Source: DAOUBP01 sp964513075
GTDB lineage: Bacteria; Chloroflexota; Anaerolineae; CG2-30-64-16
DNA: 64,000 nucleotides
Direction of reading: 5' to 3'
Assembly (NCBI GenBank): GCA_964513075.1
Contig: CAZELR010000015.1
Span: 1-64,000 of the forward strand
The translations under genes and the position numbers were made by a program. Shown piece after piece: positions 34,401 through 44,100 of the stretch. How positions within the stretch are numbered: position 1 is the stretch's first letter; each line of letters opens with the position of its first letter. The notes below the pieces were generated by a model that saw only the letters and a program-made list of their open reading frames with translations, was not told the origin of the DNA and searched no databases.

Positions 34401-37400
34401 ACGTCGAGCAGCAGTTCAAACAGCAGGACCGCGCCGACGCCGCCAACTTGCTCACCGCGACCCCCACCCTGGAGCTGGGCATCGACATCGGCGATCTGTC
34501 CGCGACCATGGCCTGCTCGGTGCCGCCGGCCACCGCCCACTACCTGCAGCGGATCGGCCGGGCCGGCCGGAAGACCGGCAACTCGCTGATCCTGGCGCTG
34601 GCCAACGCCAGACCCCACGATCTCTACTTCTTCGAAGAGCCGCTGGAGATGATCGCCGGCGCCATCACGCCCCCGGGCTGTTTCCTGAACGCGGTGGCCA
34701 TGCTGGAACGGCAATTCCTCGCCTTTTGCATGAGCGCCTGGGCCGCCAGCGCGTCTTCCGTGCAGACGCTGCCCCATGACGTCAAACAGATGCTGGCCGG
34801 CCTGCGCCGCGGCGGCTTCCCGGCTAACTTCCTGGAGACCTACCCGACGCGCCGCGCGCTGTGGATCGAGGCCTTCCTGGCCCAGTTCGGCGCGGCGTTC
34901 TCACCCGAGACCCAGACCCACCTGCGCGGCTACGCCGCCGGCGACGAGCTGCCGGCCCGGATCCGCCGCGCCCTGGCCGCGGCGGAGGGCGAGCGCACCG
35001 AGCTGCGCAACACCCACAAGGAATACCGCGGCCGGCTGGACGCCGTCCAGGCCGACCCCGCCCAGTACCAGGACCCCCAGGAGCAGATCCGGCTCCTGGA
35101 GCAGGAAGCGCGGCTCATCCTGGAGCTGATCAAGAACCTGGAGGACCAGTACGTCCTGAACTTCTTCACCGATGCCGGGCTGCTGCCGAACTATGCGTTC
35201 CCCGAAACTGGCGTCGAGCTGCGGGCGATCATCACCGGCCTGGAACGCCAGCACGAGCAGGACAAAGGCTACCAGGTGCGCGATTACCTGCGCCCTGCGC
35301 CGCTGGCGCTCCGCGAGCTGGCGCCGTTCAACACCTTCTACGCTGAGGGCCGCAAGCTGCCGGTAACCCACATCGAGGTGCCGGGGCCGGGCCGCGCGGT
35401 CGAGCGCTGGCAGTTCTGCGATGTCTGCTCGCACATGGAGCTGGTCCAGGCCAGCCACTACAGCACAAGCTGCCCCGTGTGCGGTTCGCCCATGTGGCAC
35501 GACGCCGGCCGGCAGCACGACATGGTCCGCTTCCAGCGAGCCGTTTCCTGGAGCGATCACTACCGCAGCCTGGTCGGCGATGACGCTGACGAGCGGGAGC
35601 AGCAGACCTATCAGCTGGGCCGCTTCTTCGAGATTCGGCCCGAAAACTCGGGCGGCGCGCACCTGATCGCCAGCCTGCCTTTCGGGTTCGAATACCTGAA
35701 CCAGGTGACGCTGCGCGAGATCAACTTCGGGCCGCTGCCCATCATGGGCCAGCGGATCCAGGTCGCCGACCAGGAGTACGCGCTGACCGGGTTCCGCGTC
35801 TGCCGCGGCTGCGGCCTGGTGGTCGGTGGGCCGGCCGACGAAGATGATCCCAGGCTGCCGAAACATCGCACCAACTGCCGGTACGCCACCAGCGAGCCGG
35901 TTTGGCTGGACACCTACCTCTATCGCGATCTGACATCGGAGGCGCTGCGCATCCTGTTGCCGGTGTCCACGGTGCTGACGGACGAAAAACTGGCGACCTT
36001 CGCCGCCTGCCTCGATCTGGGCCTGCGCCGCAAGTTCCGCGGCGATCCGGAGCATCTGCAGATCCTGCCGCACAGCGAGCCGGCGTCCGATGGCACGCGG
36101 CGTTACTACCTGGTGATCTACGACACGGTGCCCGGCGGCACCAGCTTCCTGCGCGACCTGGCCAAACCGGAGGCCTTCCGGGAGGTGCTGGAACTGGCGT
36201 TGGAGACGCTGCGCAGCTGCCGCTGCCGCCTGGACCCCCAGAAGCGGGCGTGCTATCGCTGCCTGTATTCGTATCGCGGCCAGCATGACCTGGAGCTGAT
36301 CGCGCGCGCCACGGGCATCGAAATGCTGGGCGAAATGTTAGGCCAGTGGGCCAAGCTGGAGCCGGTCCTCTCCCTCTCCGACGCCCACATCGACAGCCTG
36401 ATCGAGAGCGAGCTGGAGCAGCGCTTCATCAACGCGCTGGCCGCGCACGCCAAGCAGACACCCGACGGCAGTTGGAGCCCCACGCTGTACAACGGCAAGC
36501 TGGCCTGGGAACTCAAGCTGGCCGCAACGCGCTGGCTGATCGAGCCGCAGGTCGAGCTAGGGCCGGCGCAAGGAGTCGCCGTGCCCACGCGCGCGGATTT
36601 TGTCCTCTGGCCCCAAGGTGCGTCGCCCGATGTGCGCCCGGTTGCCGTGTACACCGATGGCTACGCCTATCACGCCTGCCCGCACGCGGCGCAAGGCCGC
36701 ATCGGCGACGACGTCCGGAAACGTCTGGCCATTCTGCGCAAAAGCGCGGCGCCGTTCGTGGTTTGGACCGCCACCTGGGATGACGTCAAGGAGTTCGAGG
36801 AGCAGGCGCCGCATGCGGCCGGCTTCCTGGCGGCCGGACAAGTTCAGGTGCTCGACAACCTGCTGCAAACCCGCAAGAGCCCCTTCAGCAGCAATCTGGC
36901 CCGGGGCAACGCGCTCGAGCAATTGCTGGCGTACCTGCGCACGCCTCAGCTCGCAGCCTGGACGGAACTCAGCCTCAGCCTGGCGCTGACGACGCTGAGC
37001 CCGCCGCGGCCGCCGGCGGCCGCGGCCCTGCTGGCGGCCAAAACCGCAGCCCTGCGCGACGACGCGGCGGCGCCGGCGCTGGACATCCCGGCGGCCGCGG
37101 CGCCGGGGGACACCCTCTACGGCATCATTCAGAAAGGGCCGCTGCGTCTGCTGACGACGGCGCCGGTGACAGCTTTGCAGAGCAAGGATGCCGCCCAGGC
37201 CATCACTCTGACGATCCGCCTGGAGGATGGGGCCGCCTGGCGCGCCGAGGAAGGCTTCCGTTCAGGCTGGCGTAACTTCTGGCTGCTGGCCAACCTGGTC
37301 CAGTTCCTGCCCGGCTACGCGCCCGTCAGCGGCGAAGGGCTTGCGCTCTATGGCCCTGCCGCGGCTCTCGTGGCGGCTGCCCCCCCGACGGCTGCCGGGC

Positions 37401-37687
37401 CAACCCTCGATCCCGCCTGGGCCGACGCGCTCCGTTACGCCGATCCGAGCTGCGCCCCCTTGCTGGAGGCGTGCCGAGCCGCCGGTGCACCGGCCCCCAG
37501 CGTCGGCTACGAGCTGACCGGCCCTGACGACCGCATCTGCGCCGCCGCCGAGCTGGCCTGGGAGCCAGCGCAGGTTGCCGTCTTCCTGCCCGCCGCGGAG
37601 GCCGACCGCCAGGCCTTCCGCGCCGCCGGCTGGCGGACATTCGAGCCCGAGAATCACGCCGGCGTCAGCGCCGCGCTCACGAGTTGA
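31451..37687 (+). CDS. DExH helicase with DUF1998/zinc-binding module and Vsr-like C-terminal domain (DrmA/DrmB-like)
   Basis: 2,078 residues, starting 11 bp after the surface protein. N-terminal SF2 lobe: TTGTGSGKTE (~99-108), DELHTYDGAQG (~231), SATVIS. Second lobe: TATPTLELGIDIGDL (~1001) and QRIGRAGR (~1033). The zinc-binding DUF1998/MrfA-type module includes CRCRLDPQKRACYRCLYSY (~1590), plus other Cys clusters (CRECGQSG, CPGCLG, CPACG). Residues ~1710-1780 (RADFVLWP, AVYTDGYAYH, DDVRKR, VVWTATWDDV) resemble the Vsr-like endonuclease fold, with Asp conserved but Glu replaced by Tyr. In class 1 DISARM the helicase (DrmA) and DUF1998 protein (DrmB) are separate; here both features are in one chain. 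A MrfA-like repair helicase is the alternative. Confidence 0.82.
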   Translation: MLPLTLADEIRATILDYLSTTFNFQDAAVERALLDFLEQPQGGLFKGPYVRLRLPFKVIGPDEVVPLTIQPPFAPYVHQARAFERLTAQDGHVPQPTLITTGTGSGKTECFLYPILDYCYAHRGEGGVKAIVLYPMNALATDQAGRLARQIHADARLRGQVTAGIYIGGDGSGSRHMTPDHLIEDRAILRENPPDILLTNYKMLDFLLLRPDDKRLWRRNGPETLRFLVLDELHTYDGAQGSDVACLIRRLQARLGTPSDYLCPIGASATVISETGDTAQALAAVAAEVTGIPFAATAIVDEERASLVEFLPRAATRLALPTNHEALAEVRGERYADYVGRQLRQWFGAELDPFALSAALQEHAFLHALLACARDEILPWDALIERLAKWDPDFAAQRPAARARLLGSFLALISHAKVEPKDPKPFLTLQAQLWVREMSRLMRAVEANPRFFWRDDVPLNAAVRGLPAYFCRECGQSGWLALQHEGDDALTDDARLIYKAYFDHHKSVRYVYPGVRADELPGTGTRLCPGCLGLGTSACCDACQCATLPVIVQAEQSTVAAGQPPRDLQRCPACGTDGALSIVGSQGASLSSVAISHLFTSPLNSDKKLLAFTDSVQDAAHRAAFFGARTYRFSLRTAFQATLPPDGAIPLAELAPRTLAYWGAQWEGTPHKGQKLAATFMPPDLGSLPEYRRYIDTPDGPLPPDLRGALLARLSWEAVMEYGFSARLGRSLEKAGSSVAAPDPAPLAAGVERLGLILPAEIGLLHNVPPDAIRHFVVGLLERTRTRGGVDHPLLRRFVGEGGNWYQLTKRQEPLLSPFHKRSRFPKFLTDAPVRDVFDVFSTQSKRATWYTDWARRTLTPDLSTPDINEVYRLTVEALADGALLRRYRSPKATAYGLEPAALLVTRQTAGVRCPICGHHQTVAADAQGDWIDRACLSFQCPGRYAPDDDFGQHYYRALYERGHVERIFPHEHTGLLERRAREDVEQQFKQQDRADAANLLTATPTLELGIDIGDLSATMACSVPPATAHYLQRIGRAGRKTGNSLILALANARPHDLYFFEEPLEMIAGAITPPGCFLNAVAMLERQFLAFCMSAWAASASSVQTLPHDVKQMLAGLRRGGFPANFLETYPTRRALWIEAFLAQFGAAFSPETQTHLRGYAAGDELPARIRRALAAAEGERTELRNTHKEYRGRLDAVQADPAQYQDPQEQIRLLEQEARLILELIKNLEDQYVLNFFTDAGLLPNYAFPETGVELRAIITGLERQHEQDKGYQVRDYLRPAPLALRELAPFNTFYAEGRKLPVTHIEVPGPGRAVERWQFCDVCSHMELVQASHYSTSCPVCGSPMWHDAGRQHDMVRFQRAVSWSDHYRSLVGDDADEREQQTYQLGRFFEIRPENSGGAHLIASLPFGFEYLNQVTLREINFGPLPIMGQRIQVADQEYALTGFRVCRGCGLVVGGPADEDDPRLPKHRTNCRYATSEPVWLDTYLYRDLTSEALRILLPVSTVLTDEKLATFAACLDLGLRRKFRGDPEHLQILPHSEPASDGTRRYYLVIYDTVPGGTSFLRDLAKPEAFREVLELALETLRSCRCRLDPQKRACYRCLYSYRGQHDLELIARATGIEMLGEMLGQWAKLEPVLSLSDAHIDSLIESELEQRFINALAAHAKQTPDGSWSPTLYNGKLAWELKLAATRWLIEPQVELGPAQGVAVPTRADFVLWPQGASPDVRPVAVYTDGYAYHACPHAAQGRIGDDVRKRLAILRKSAAPFVVWTATWDDVKEFEEQAPHAAGFLAAGQVQVLDNLLQTRKSPFSSNLARGNALEQLLAYLRTPQLAAWTELSLSLALTTLSPPRPPAAAALLAAKTAALRDDAAAPALDIPAAAAPGDTLYGIIQKGPLRLLTTAPVTALQSKDAAQAITLTIRLEDGAAWRAEEGFRSGWRNFWLLANLVQFLPGYAPVSGEGLALYGPAAALVAAAPPTAAGPTLDPAWADALRYADPSCAPLLEACRAAGAPAPSVGYELTGPDDRICAAAELAWEPAQVAVFLPAAEADRQAFRAAGWRTFEPENHAGVSAALTS

Positions 37688-37694
37688 GGTGCCT

Positions 37695-39827
37695 ATGTCC
37701 AGTGTTGCCATCTCCGCCGATTTCCTGGAAGCGTTCGCGCACATCCCCAAAGCCCAGCAGCGCAAGGTGCGCGAGTTCATCACGCGCTTCCAGCTGGACC
37801 CGACCGCGGCCGGCATCAACTACGAGCCGATCCACGAAGCGCGCGACCGGCGGGTGCGGACAGTGCGCATCGACCTGGCGTATCGCGCGGTCATCCTGCA
37901 TCCGGAGCGCGGCGATGTGTTCCTGCTGGCGTGGGTGGATCACCACGACGCGGCCATGGCCTGGGCCAGGGACCGCATCTTCGCAGTCAACCCCGTGACC
38001 GGCGCGCTCCAGGTGCTCGACGTGCGCACGCTAGAAGCGCCCGAGCTGCCGCACAGCCAGCCCACTGCCGCGCACGATCTGAGCCACTACGGCTTGTTCG
38101 CCGCCTTCCGCGACGCCGATTTGCTGCGGACCGGCCTGCCCCGGCCGCTGCTGCCAGCCGTTCGCGCCCTGCGCGCCGCGGAGGAGCTGGATGCCCTGCA
38201 GCGCTACCTGCCCGCGGAGGCGTACGAGGCGCTGTACTGGATCGCGAGCCTGGGCTATTCTGTGGATCAGGCCCTCGCCGAGGTCGCGCGGCCGCGGCCC
38301 GAGCTGGCGCCCGACCCCGATGATCTGGCCCGCGCCTTGCAGCACCCCGACAGCCGCCGGCGCTTCGCGGTCGTGAAGAGCGCCGACGAGCTGGTGGAGA
38401 TACTCAACGCGCCGCTGGCCAAATGGCGCGTGTTTCTCCATCCCAGCCAGGCCAGCCTGGTGCAGACGGACTACTCGGGGCCGGCGCGGGTTCTCGGCGG
38501 CGCCGGCACGGGCAAGACCGTCGTGGCCATGCACCGGGCGCGCCATCTGGCCGCCGACGTGTTCACCGCCGCAACCGATCGCATCCTGGTTACGACCTTC
38601 ACCAAGAATCTCGCCCGCAACCTCGAAACGCTGCTGCACGGGCTGTGCGGTCCCGAATTTTCTCGCATCGAGGTCGTCAACCTGCATCGCTGGGTCGCCC
38701 AATTCCTCAGAGGCCAGGGCATCCAGTTTGCGGTCGCTGAGTCAGCCGAGATCGAGGCCTGCTGGCGCGACACGTTCAGCGCACGGGGTGTCGGCGAGTG
38801 GTCCGAGGCCTTCATCAGAGGTGAATGGACTTCTGTTGTACAGGCCCAGGGGATCGCCACGCTGGAAGAGTACCTTCGCGCCCCGCGCAGCGGCCGCCGC
38901 GTACGTCTGTCCCGGCCCCAACGCGCGCTGCTCTGGGAGATCCTGGCCGAGTACCGTCGCAACCTGGCGGCCCTGGGCAAGGCCGAATGGGCCGACATGG
39001 TGCGCGAGACGCGGCTGTACCTGGCGCAAGGCGCCGCACACAGCGGCGCGCGGCTGCCCTATCGGGCCGTGATCGTCGACGAGACCCAGGACATGCACCC
39101 GGAGGAGCTCAAGCTCATCCGGCAGATCGTTCCCGAGGGGCCGAACGATCTGTTCCTGGTGGGCGACGCGCATCAACGCATCTACGGCCGACCGGTGGTG
39201 TTGAGCCAGTGTGGGATCAACGTGCGCGGCCGGTCGAGTAAGCTGCGCATCAACTACCGCACCACGGAGGAAATCCGGGATTGGGCCGTCGGCGTGTTGA
39301 CCGGCCAGCCGTTTGATGACTTGGATGGCGGAACGGATACGGCCGCCGACTACGTGTCGCTGCTGCACGGTCCAACACCCACCGTCAAGCATTGCGCGTT
39401 CTTCAACGAGGAGCTGGACTGCATCACGCAGACGATCCGGGACCTCTTGCGCGACGTGGAGGCCGAGACGATCTGCCTGGTGGCGCGCACCAAGCAGCTC
39501 CTGGAAGAAGACTATGGTCCGGCCCTGACGCGCGCTGGCATCGCCACCCTGCACCTCCAGGCCGACACGCCCGAAGATGCTGGCTCCGGCATCCGGCTGG
39601 CGACCATGCACCGGGTCAAGGGCCTGGAATTCCAGCACGTCATCGTCGCGGGCGTGCGCGCGGGTGTGGTGCCGCTGGAACGCCCGCAAGAGGACGCTGA
39701 TGAAGGCGACCGCGCCGAGACCGAAGTGCAGGAGCGCTGCCTGTTCCACGTGGCCGCGTCCCGTGCGCGGGATACGTTGACGATTACAGGGTATGGGCAA
39801 CCAAGCCGGTTTGTTCAGGTAGAGTGA
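37695..39827 (+). CDS. UvrD/Rep-type SF1 helicase with N-terminal RelE-like domain
   Basis: ATG 37695 lies eight bases after the previous stop, with GAGGTG just upstream. Residues ~5-90 (IPKAQQRKVREFITRF, RRVRTVRIDLAYRAVIL, LLAWVDHHDAAMAWA) match the RelE/ParE-like fold fused to UvrD helicases in many bacteria. The helicase follows: GGAGTGKTVVAMHRA (~268), IVDETQDMHPEE (~461), RINYRTTEEIRDW, MHRVKGLEFQHVIV (~637), HVAASRARDTL. No nuclease domain is attached. It probably unwinds DNA in concert with the DUF1998 helicase; the RelE-like part may bind RNA or DNA and is not necessarily a toxin. The caspase-TIR gene follows 10 bp later. Confidence 0.85.
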   Translation: MSSVAISADFLEAFAHIPKAQQRKVREFITRFQLDPTAAGINYEPIHEARDRRVRTVRIDLAYRAVILHPERGDVFLLAWVDHHDAAMAWARDRIFAVNPVTGALQVLDVRTLEAPELPHSQPTAAHDLSHYGLFAAFRDADLLRTGLPRPLLPAVRALRAAEELDALQRYLPAEAYEALYWIASLGYSVDQALAEVARPRPELAPDPDDLARALQHPDSRRRFAVVKSADELVEILNAPLAKWRVFLHPSQASLVQTDYSGPARVLGGAGTGKTVVAMHRARHLAADVFTAATDRILVTTFTKNLARNLETLLHGLCGPEFSRIEVVNLHRWVAQFLRGQGIQFAVAESAEIEACWRDTFSARGVGEWSEAFIRGEWTSVVQAQGIATLEEYLRAPRSGRRVRLSRPQRALLWEILAEYRRNLAALGKAEWADMVRETRLYLAQGAAHSGARLPYRAVIVDETQDMHPEELKLIRQIVPEGPNDLFLVGDAHQRIYGRPVVLSQCGINVRGRSSKLRINYRTTEEIRDWAVGVLTGQPFDDLDGGTDTAADYVSLLHGPTPTVKHCAFFNEELDCITQTIRDLLRDVEAETICLVARTKQLLEEDYGPALTRAGIATLHLQADTPEDAGSGIRLATMHRVKGLEFQHVIVAGVRAGVVPLERPQEDADEGDRAETEVQERCLFHVAASRARDTLTITGYGQPSRFVQVE

Positions 39828-39837
39828 GAGGTAACCG

Positions 39838-41121
39838 ATGCCAGCCATGCCAAACGCCCACGCCCTGGTCGTGGGCATCGCAAACTACCAGCACGTGCGC
39901 AAGCTGCCCCTGACCGTGCTCAACGATGCGCGTGTCGTCGGTGACCTGCTGACTAACAAAGACCTGTGCGGCTACCCGCCGGAGAGCGTCACCCTGCTGG
40001 TGGACGACCAGGCCACGTTATCGGGTCTGCGCGCGGCGCTCACTGACCTGGCCGCCCGCGCCGATCCCGACGCTACGGTTTTCATCTACATCTCAAGCCA
40101 CGGCGGCCGGATCGAGAGCGGGCCAAGAGCCGGCGAGTACCTGCTGCCTGTTGATACCGGGATCGACTGGTCGGCCGACCCGCCGCAGATTGACGCCGCT
40201 ACGGCCATCTCCGACGCCGAGTTCACCGCTGCGCTGCAGGCGATCCCGGCGCGCAAGGTCGTCGTGGTATTCGATTGCTGCCACAGCGGAGGGATCGGAC
40301 ATGTCAAGGCCGGCATCGAGCCCGAGTTCAAGGCTGGCCTGCCGGAGAGCTACTACGATCGGCTGGCTGCCGGCCGCGGCCGCGTGATCCTGGCGTCGTC
40401 ACGCGAGACGGAGTTCTCCTGGGTGCTGCCCGGCGACGCCAACAGCCTGTTCACCAAGCACCTCAGAGCTGGCCTGGAGGGCGGAGCGCCAAGTCGGGAC
40501 GGCTTGATCCGCATTTTTGACCTATTCGAGTACATCTACCCCCGCGTCACGGACGAGAAGGCGATCCAGCATCCGGTGTTCCAGGCCAAGCTGGAGGAGA
40601 ACTTTCCCGTGGCGCTCTACCTGGGCGGGCAGAAGGCCGCCGAACCGGCCGCGGCGGCCGACGACTTTCGCTACGACGCCTACATCAGTTGGGTTCGCGC
40701 GCCCGCCGACACCGCCTGGATGCGAGATCAACTGCTGCCGCGGCTCAAGCAGGCTAACCTGCACTTCACCATGACCGGTCGCGTTGAGGAACCGGGCGTG
40801 CCGACTGTGGTCGGCATTCAGCGGGCCGTGGAACTCTCCAGGCGCACGATCGTTGTCCTCTCCCGCGACTACCTGGCAAGCGCCTGGGCCGCCCTGGAGA
40901 ACGTGGCCGCGCAGCACCTGAGCGTGGAAGAGCGCCGCGCCCGACTGCTGCCGGTGGTGATTGATGACGCACTCCTTGATTGGGAGCGGCACCTGACCAG
41001 GGAAGTACCCCTGGGACTCCGCCAACTCACGCCACTCGACCTTGTTGACGAGATCTTCGGCGAGGAGAATCTTGCTCGCCTTCCAGAGATCGTGAAGCAG
41101 CCGATTCCGGAGATGCGGTAG
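39838..41121 (+). CDS. caspase-like protease fused to a TIR domain
   Basis: 427 residues. Caspase-like domain ~5-262: HALVVGIANY, catalytic His in YISSHGGR (H88), catalytic Cys in FDCCHSGG (C148). TIR domain ~277-400: FRYDAYISWVRAP, then SRRTIVVLSRDYLASAWAALE, keeping the Trp-x3-Glu spacing (E354) where the NAD-cleaving Glu of active TIRs lies. Both effector activities therefore look intact. It is followed by two NB-ARC proteins that also start with TIR domains, suggesting recruitment by TIR-TIR contact. A second ATG at 39847 is possible but has no better ribosome-binding site. Confidence 0.87.
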   Translation: MPAMPNAHALVVGIANYQHVRKLPLTVLNDARVVGDLLTNKDLCGYPPESVTLLVDDQATLSGLRAALTDLAARADPDATVFIYISSHGGRIESGPRAGEYLLPVDTGIDWSADPPQIDAATAISDAEFTAALQAIPARKVVVVFDCCHSGGIGHVKAGIEPEFKAGLPESYYDRLAAGRGRVILASSRETEFSWVLPGDANSLFTKHLRAGLEGGAPSRDGLIRIFDLFEYIYPRVTDEKAIQHPVFQAKLEENFPVALYLGGQKAAEPAAAADDFRYDAYISWVRAPADTAWMRDQLLPRLKQANLHFTMTGRVEEPGVPTVVGIQRAVELSRRTIVVLSRDYLASAWAALENVAAQHLSVEERRARLLPVVIDDALLDWERHLTREVPLGLRQLTPLDLVDEIFGEENLARLPEIVKQPIPEMR

Positions 41122-41179
41122 CCCTGAAGAATACGCTACGGTGCCAGCCAAGTCCTGAATTCCCGTGGGAGTAACAGAG

Positions 41180-44100
41180 ATGCCTGGGCAAGGACCATGC
41201 ACTGATGACATTTTCATCTCTCACAGCCAGGCCGATCGGCGATGGGTCGACCAATGGCTCATCCCGCATCTGAAACGTGAAGGGCTGAAGGTGCGAACCG
41301 AACGGGACTTTATCCCAGGCATAGAGCGATATAGCAACCTAGAAAACGCTGTAGAGACCTGCCGGTATGTCTTCCTGATCATCACGCCTGCGTGGCTCCA
41401 GAGCACTGATGCCCAGTATGCTGAACGACTTGCCCGACACAGGGAGAGCCCCAGAGGACGAATCATTCCAATCATCCGCAAGCAGTGCGAGCTTCCACTC
41501 CACCTCAAGATGCTGACCCCCGTGCACCTGATAGAAGGCGAGGCTGAGGATGACGAGACAGAACTCAAGAAGCTGATACGAGTCATTCGGGGCACATCGG
41601 AAGGCCAAATCAAAGAGCAGCGACAAATCCCCAAGCCGCCGATGACCTTCGCCGGGAGAAAAACGGCAATCAGTCGGCTCTGCAGTAGCTTGACGTCGCA
41701 TGCCGATTCTGACGTCGTGGTAGCGCTGCTGGGTATCTCCGGTGTGGGCAAGACTGCGCTGGCAATGAAGGTTGCCAATAAAGTCTCACGCCGTTTTCCT
41801 GGCGGAGTGCTTTGGCTCACCCTTGGTCCAGAAGCTGAGCGTATCGGTCTGGTGGAAAGCATCGAGTCGCAATTAGGCATACCAGCAAGAAGATCGGTAG
41901 ACGTCTCAGAACGTGCCCAGAGTATACGTTTTGCACTGGCACAAGGGCCCAGGTTGCTTGCAGTCTTGGATGATGTCTGGACCGCCGATCTCGGGAAATG
42001 GATTCTGACATCGCTGCTACCGAACGATCGGGCCGTGCTGATCACAACGCATTCACGGAGCGTGGCGGCGGAGTTGTGCAACTGTGTGGAGCGTCTGGAC
42101 CCATTGTCCGAAGCGGATGCCGTGAAGATGCTGCGCAACCACTTGGGAACACTGGGAGAAGACGAGGGCGCAGCCAGGGAGGTGTGTGCTCTCGTAGGAT
42201 GTCTACCGCTGGCACTATGCGTGAGCGTGGGACCCTGCAAAGTAGGGCTGACCAACCTGCCGGAATTGGCAAAATGGCTTCACGACGACAAACGTGTCCT
42301 GGAGGGTCCAGGCATCGGGAAGGATGAGTCCCGCGAAACCGGCGTTGCAGCAAGCTTTGCCTTAGCCTATGATAGGTTAGGTTCCAACCTTCAGCAGCGA
42401 TTCCGCGCGTTAGGAGCCTTCGAATATACGCCCTACGGTCTGGATGCTCTGGCGGCCATCTGGGGAGACGACAGTCAGGACATAGCCGAAAGAGCTGTTC
42501 GGAGGCTGGCCGACATCATGTTGATCGATCGCTCCTGGCAGCAGTGCAGTTGGGATGCTCACCCACCCTCGCAGCCGATCTACGAACAACATAGGCTGCT
42601 CTGGATATACGCAAAGAAGCTCCTCGATGAGGCGAGCGACGGTGATGCAATCAGGTTGCGGCACGCTCGATACTACATTGGAGTCGCCAATCAACTCGCT
42701 TCCCAATTGGAGAATCGATATGACGCCGAAAGCGTAGCGCAGTTTGAGTTCTACCGGCCGCAATTCATGGCTGCGCATGAGTTCTTGTGTAAGTCTTCCT
42801 GTGAAGAGCGGCTGACACTTCTCTATGAGCTCCATTCCTACTTGCACAACTGCTACGATCGGAGCGGGCGCTGGGAAGAAAGGTGCCAGATTCTTGAAGA
42901 AGCCGTAAGGGCCTATGAAACTGGTCCCGATAGTGTCCTTCATGAGCGCGGCGCTCTGGAGCTACAACTCTCAGACATCTACCGCCGCTCACTAGAAGAT
43001 CTTGATATGACCCTGCAATACTATCGTGCGGGCATGGAGCACGTCTGTATGGACAAGCTTCCCGCTCGCTTGTCGATAGGACGACTCCATCGGCGCCTCG
43101 GTGACATTCATCGAGCTCGAGGTGAGTTTGCCAGTGCTCTTGCTTGTTATGACCAGGCGCGGGGACTCTTGTTGCAAGTGGGCGACCGCTCCGAGCTTGG
43201 GAAGCTACTTTCTAGTCAAGCCGAAGCATATTGCCGCTCTGGAATCAGTCTAAATAGGGCGGTTGAGGCGGCTGTTGCGAGCCTCGAACTACACCGTGAC
43301 CGGCGAGACACTTACGAGGTGGTCCAAAGCCAGCGAGTCTTGGCTGATGTCTACCTAGCCCAAGGCAAGGTGCCCGAGGCGGCCATTCAGATTCAGCAGG
43401 CATATGACGCGCTTGTAAGCATCGGTCAAGAGTCGAATCCGATCATGGGATGGGTTCTAAGGACTTGGGGCGACGTCCACCTTCAGCAGGACGAGCCCGC
43501 ACCCGCCCGTCTCTGCTATGAGCGCGCCATTGACATCTTTCGGGGAGCGCATGTTGGGATCGGCACGGCCGTAATACAAAAGAAACTAGGACTCTGGGAG
43601 TTGGAACATGGCAATGCCTTTCTGGCGCTTGAACTCCTAGAGTCGGCAGTCGACCAGGCGCGCGGCATCGCCGGGGCAAAATACTTGCTGGGCGAGGTGC
43701 TGCTAAGTTGGATAGAGGCAGCGGTGGCCGCCCGGCATGCCTTGGCAGGGGAGAAGGTGAGCTTGTCACTTGAAGAGCAAACAGATCTCGCAAATCGGCT
43801 CTCGACCAGTGAATCCAAACGCACCGAGTTCTGCAGGTTAGTGCAAGAAAGTGCTGATCTGGAGATCTTGGCAGCATGGTATGCCTATGTCCAGAAGCGA
43901 GAAGCAGTCATGATCGGAGTCGCGGACTCAGTATCCAAGCGACCCGCCTCGCCCCGCCCCGGCGACGATCGCGGATGCGGTGTTGAAGTCGCGGACTCCG
44001 GATCGCTGCAAGACTCCTCGCCCCCAACCTTTGATACTATCGACGCTGTGATGTATGCCGCACAGAATCGATTCCGGCTCCTGCAGGTCTACCTGAATGC

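Noticed and set aside
32879..36286. Two long minus-strand frames (632 and 461 codons) under the DUF1998 helicase
   Set aside because: Antisense shadows without domains or starts; helicase motifs lie on the plus strand.
11047..39827. BREX as the identity of the restriction block
   Set aside because: No PglZ phosphatase, BrxC-type ATPase or BrxL is visible; the SNF2 plus DUF1998 plus Eco57I set fits DISARM better.
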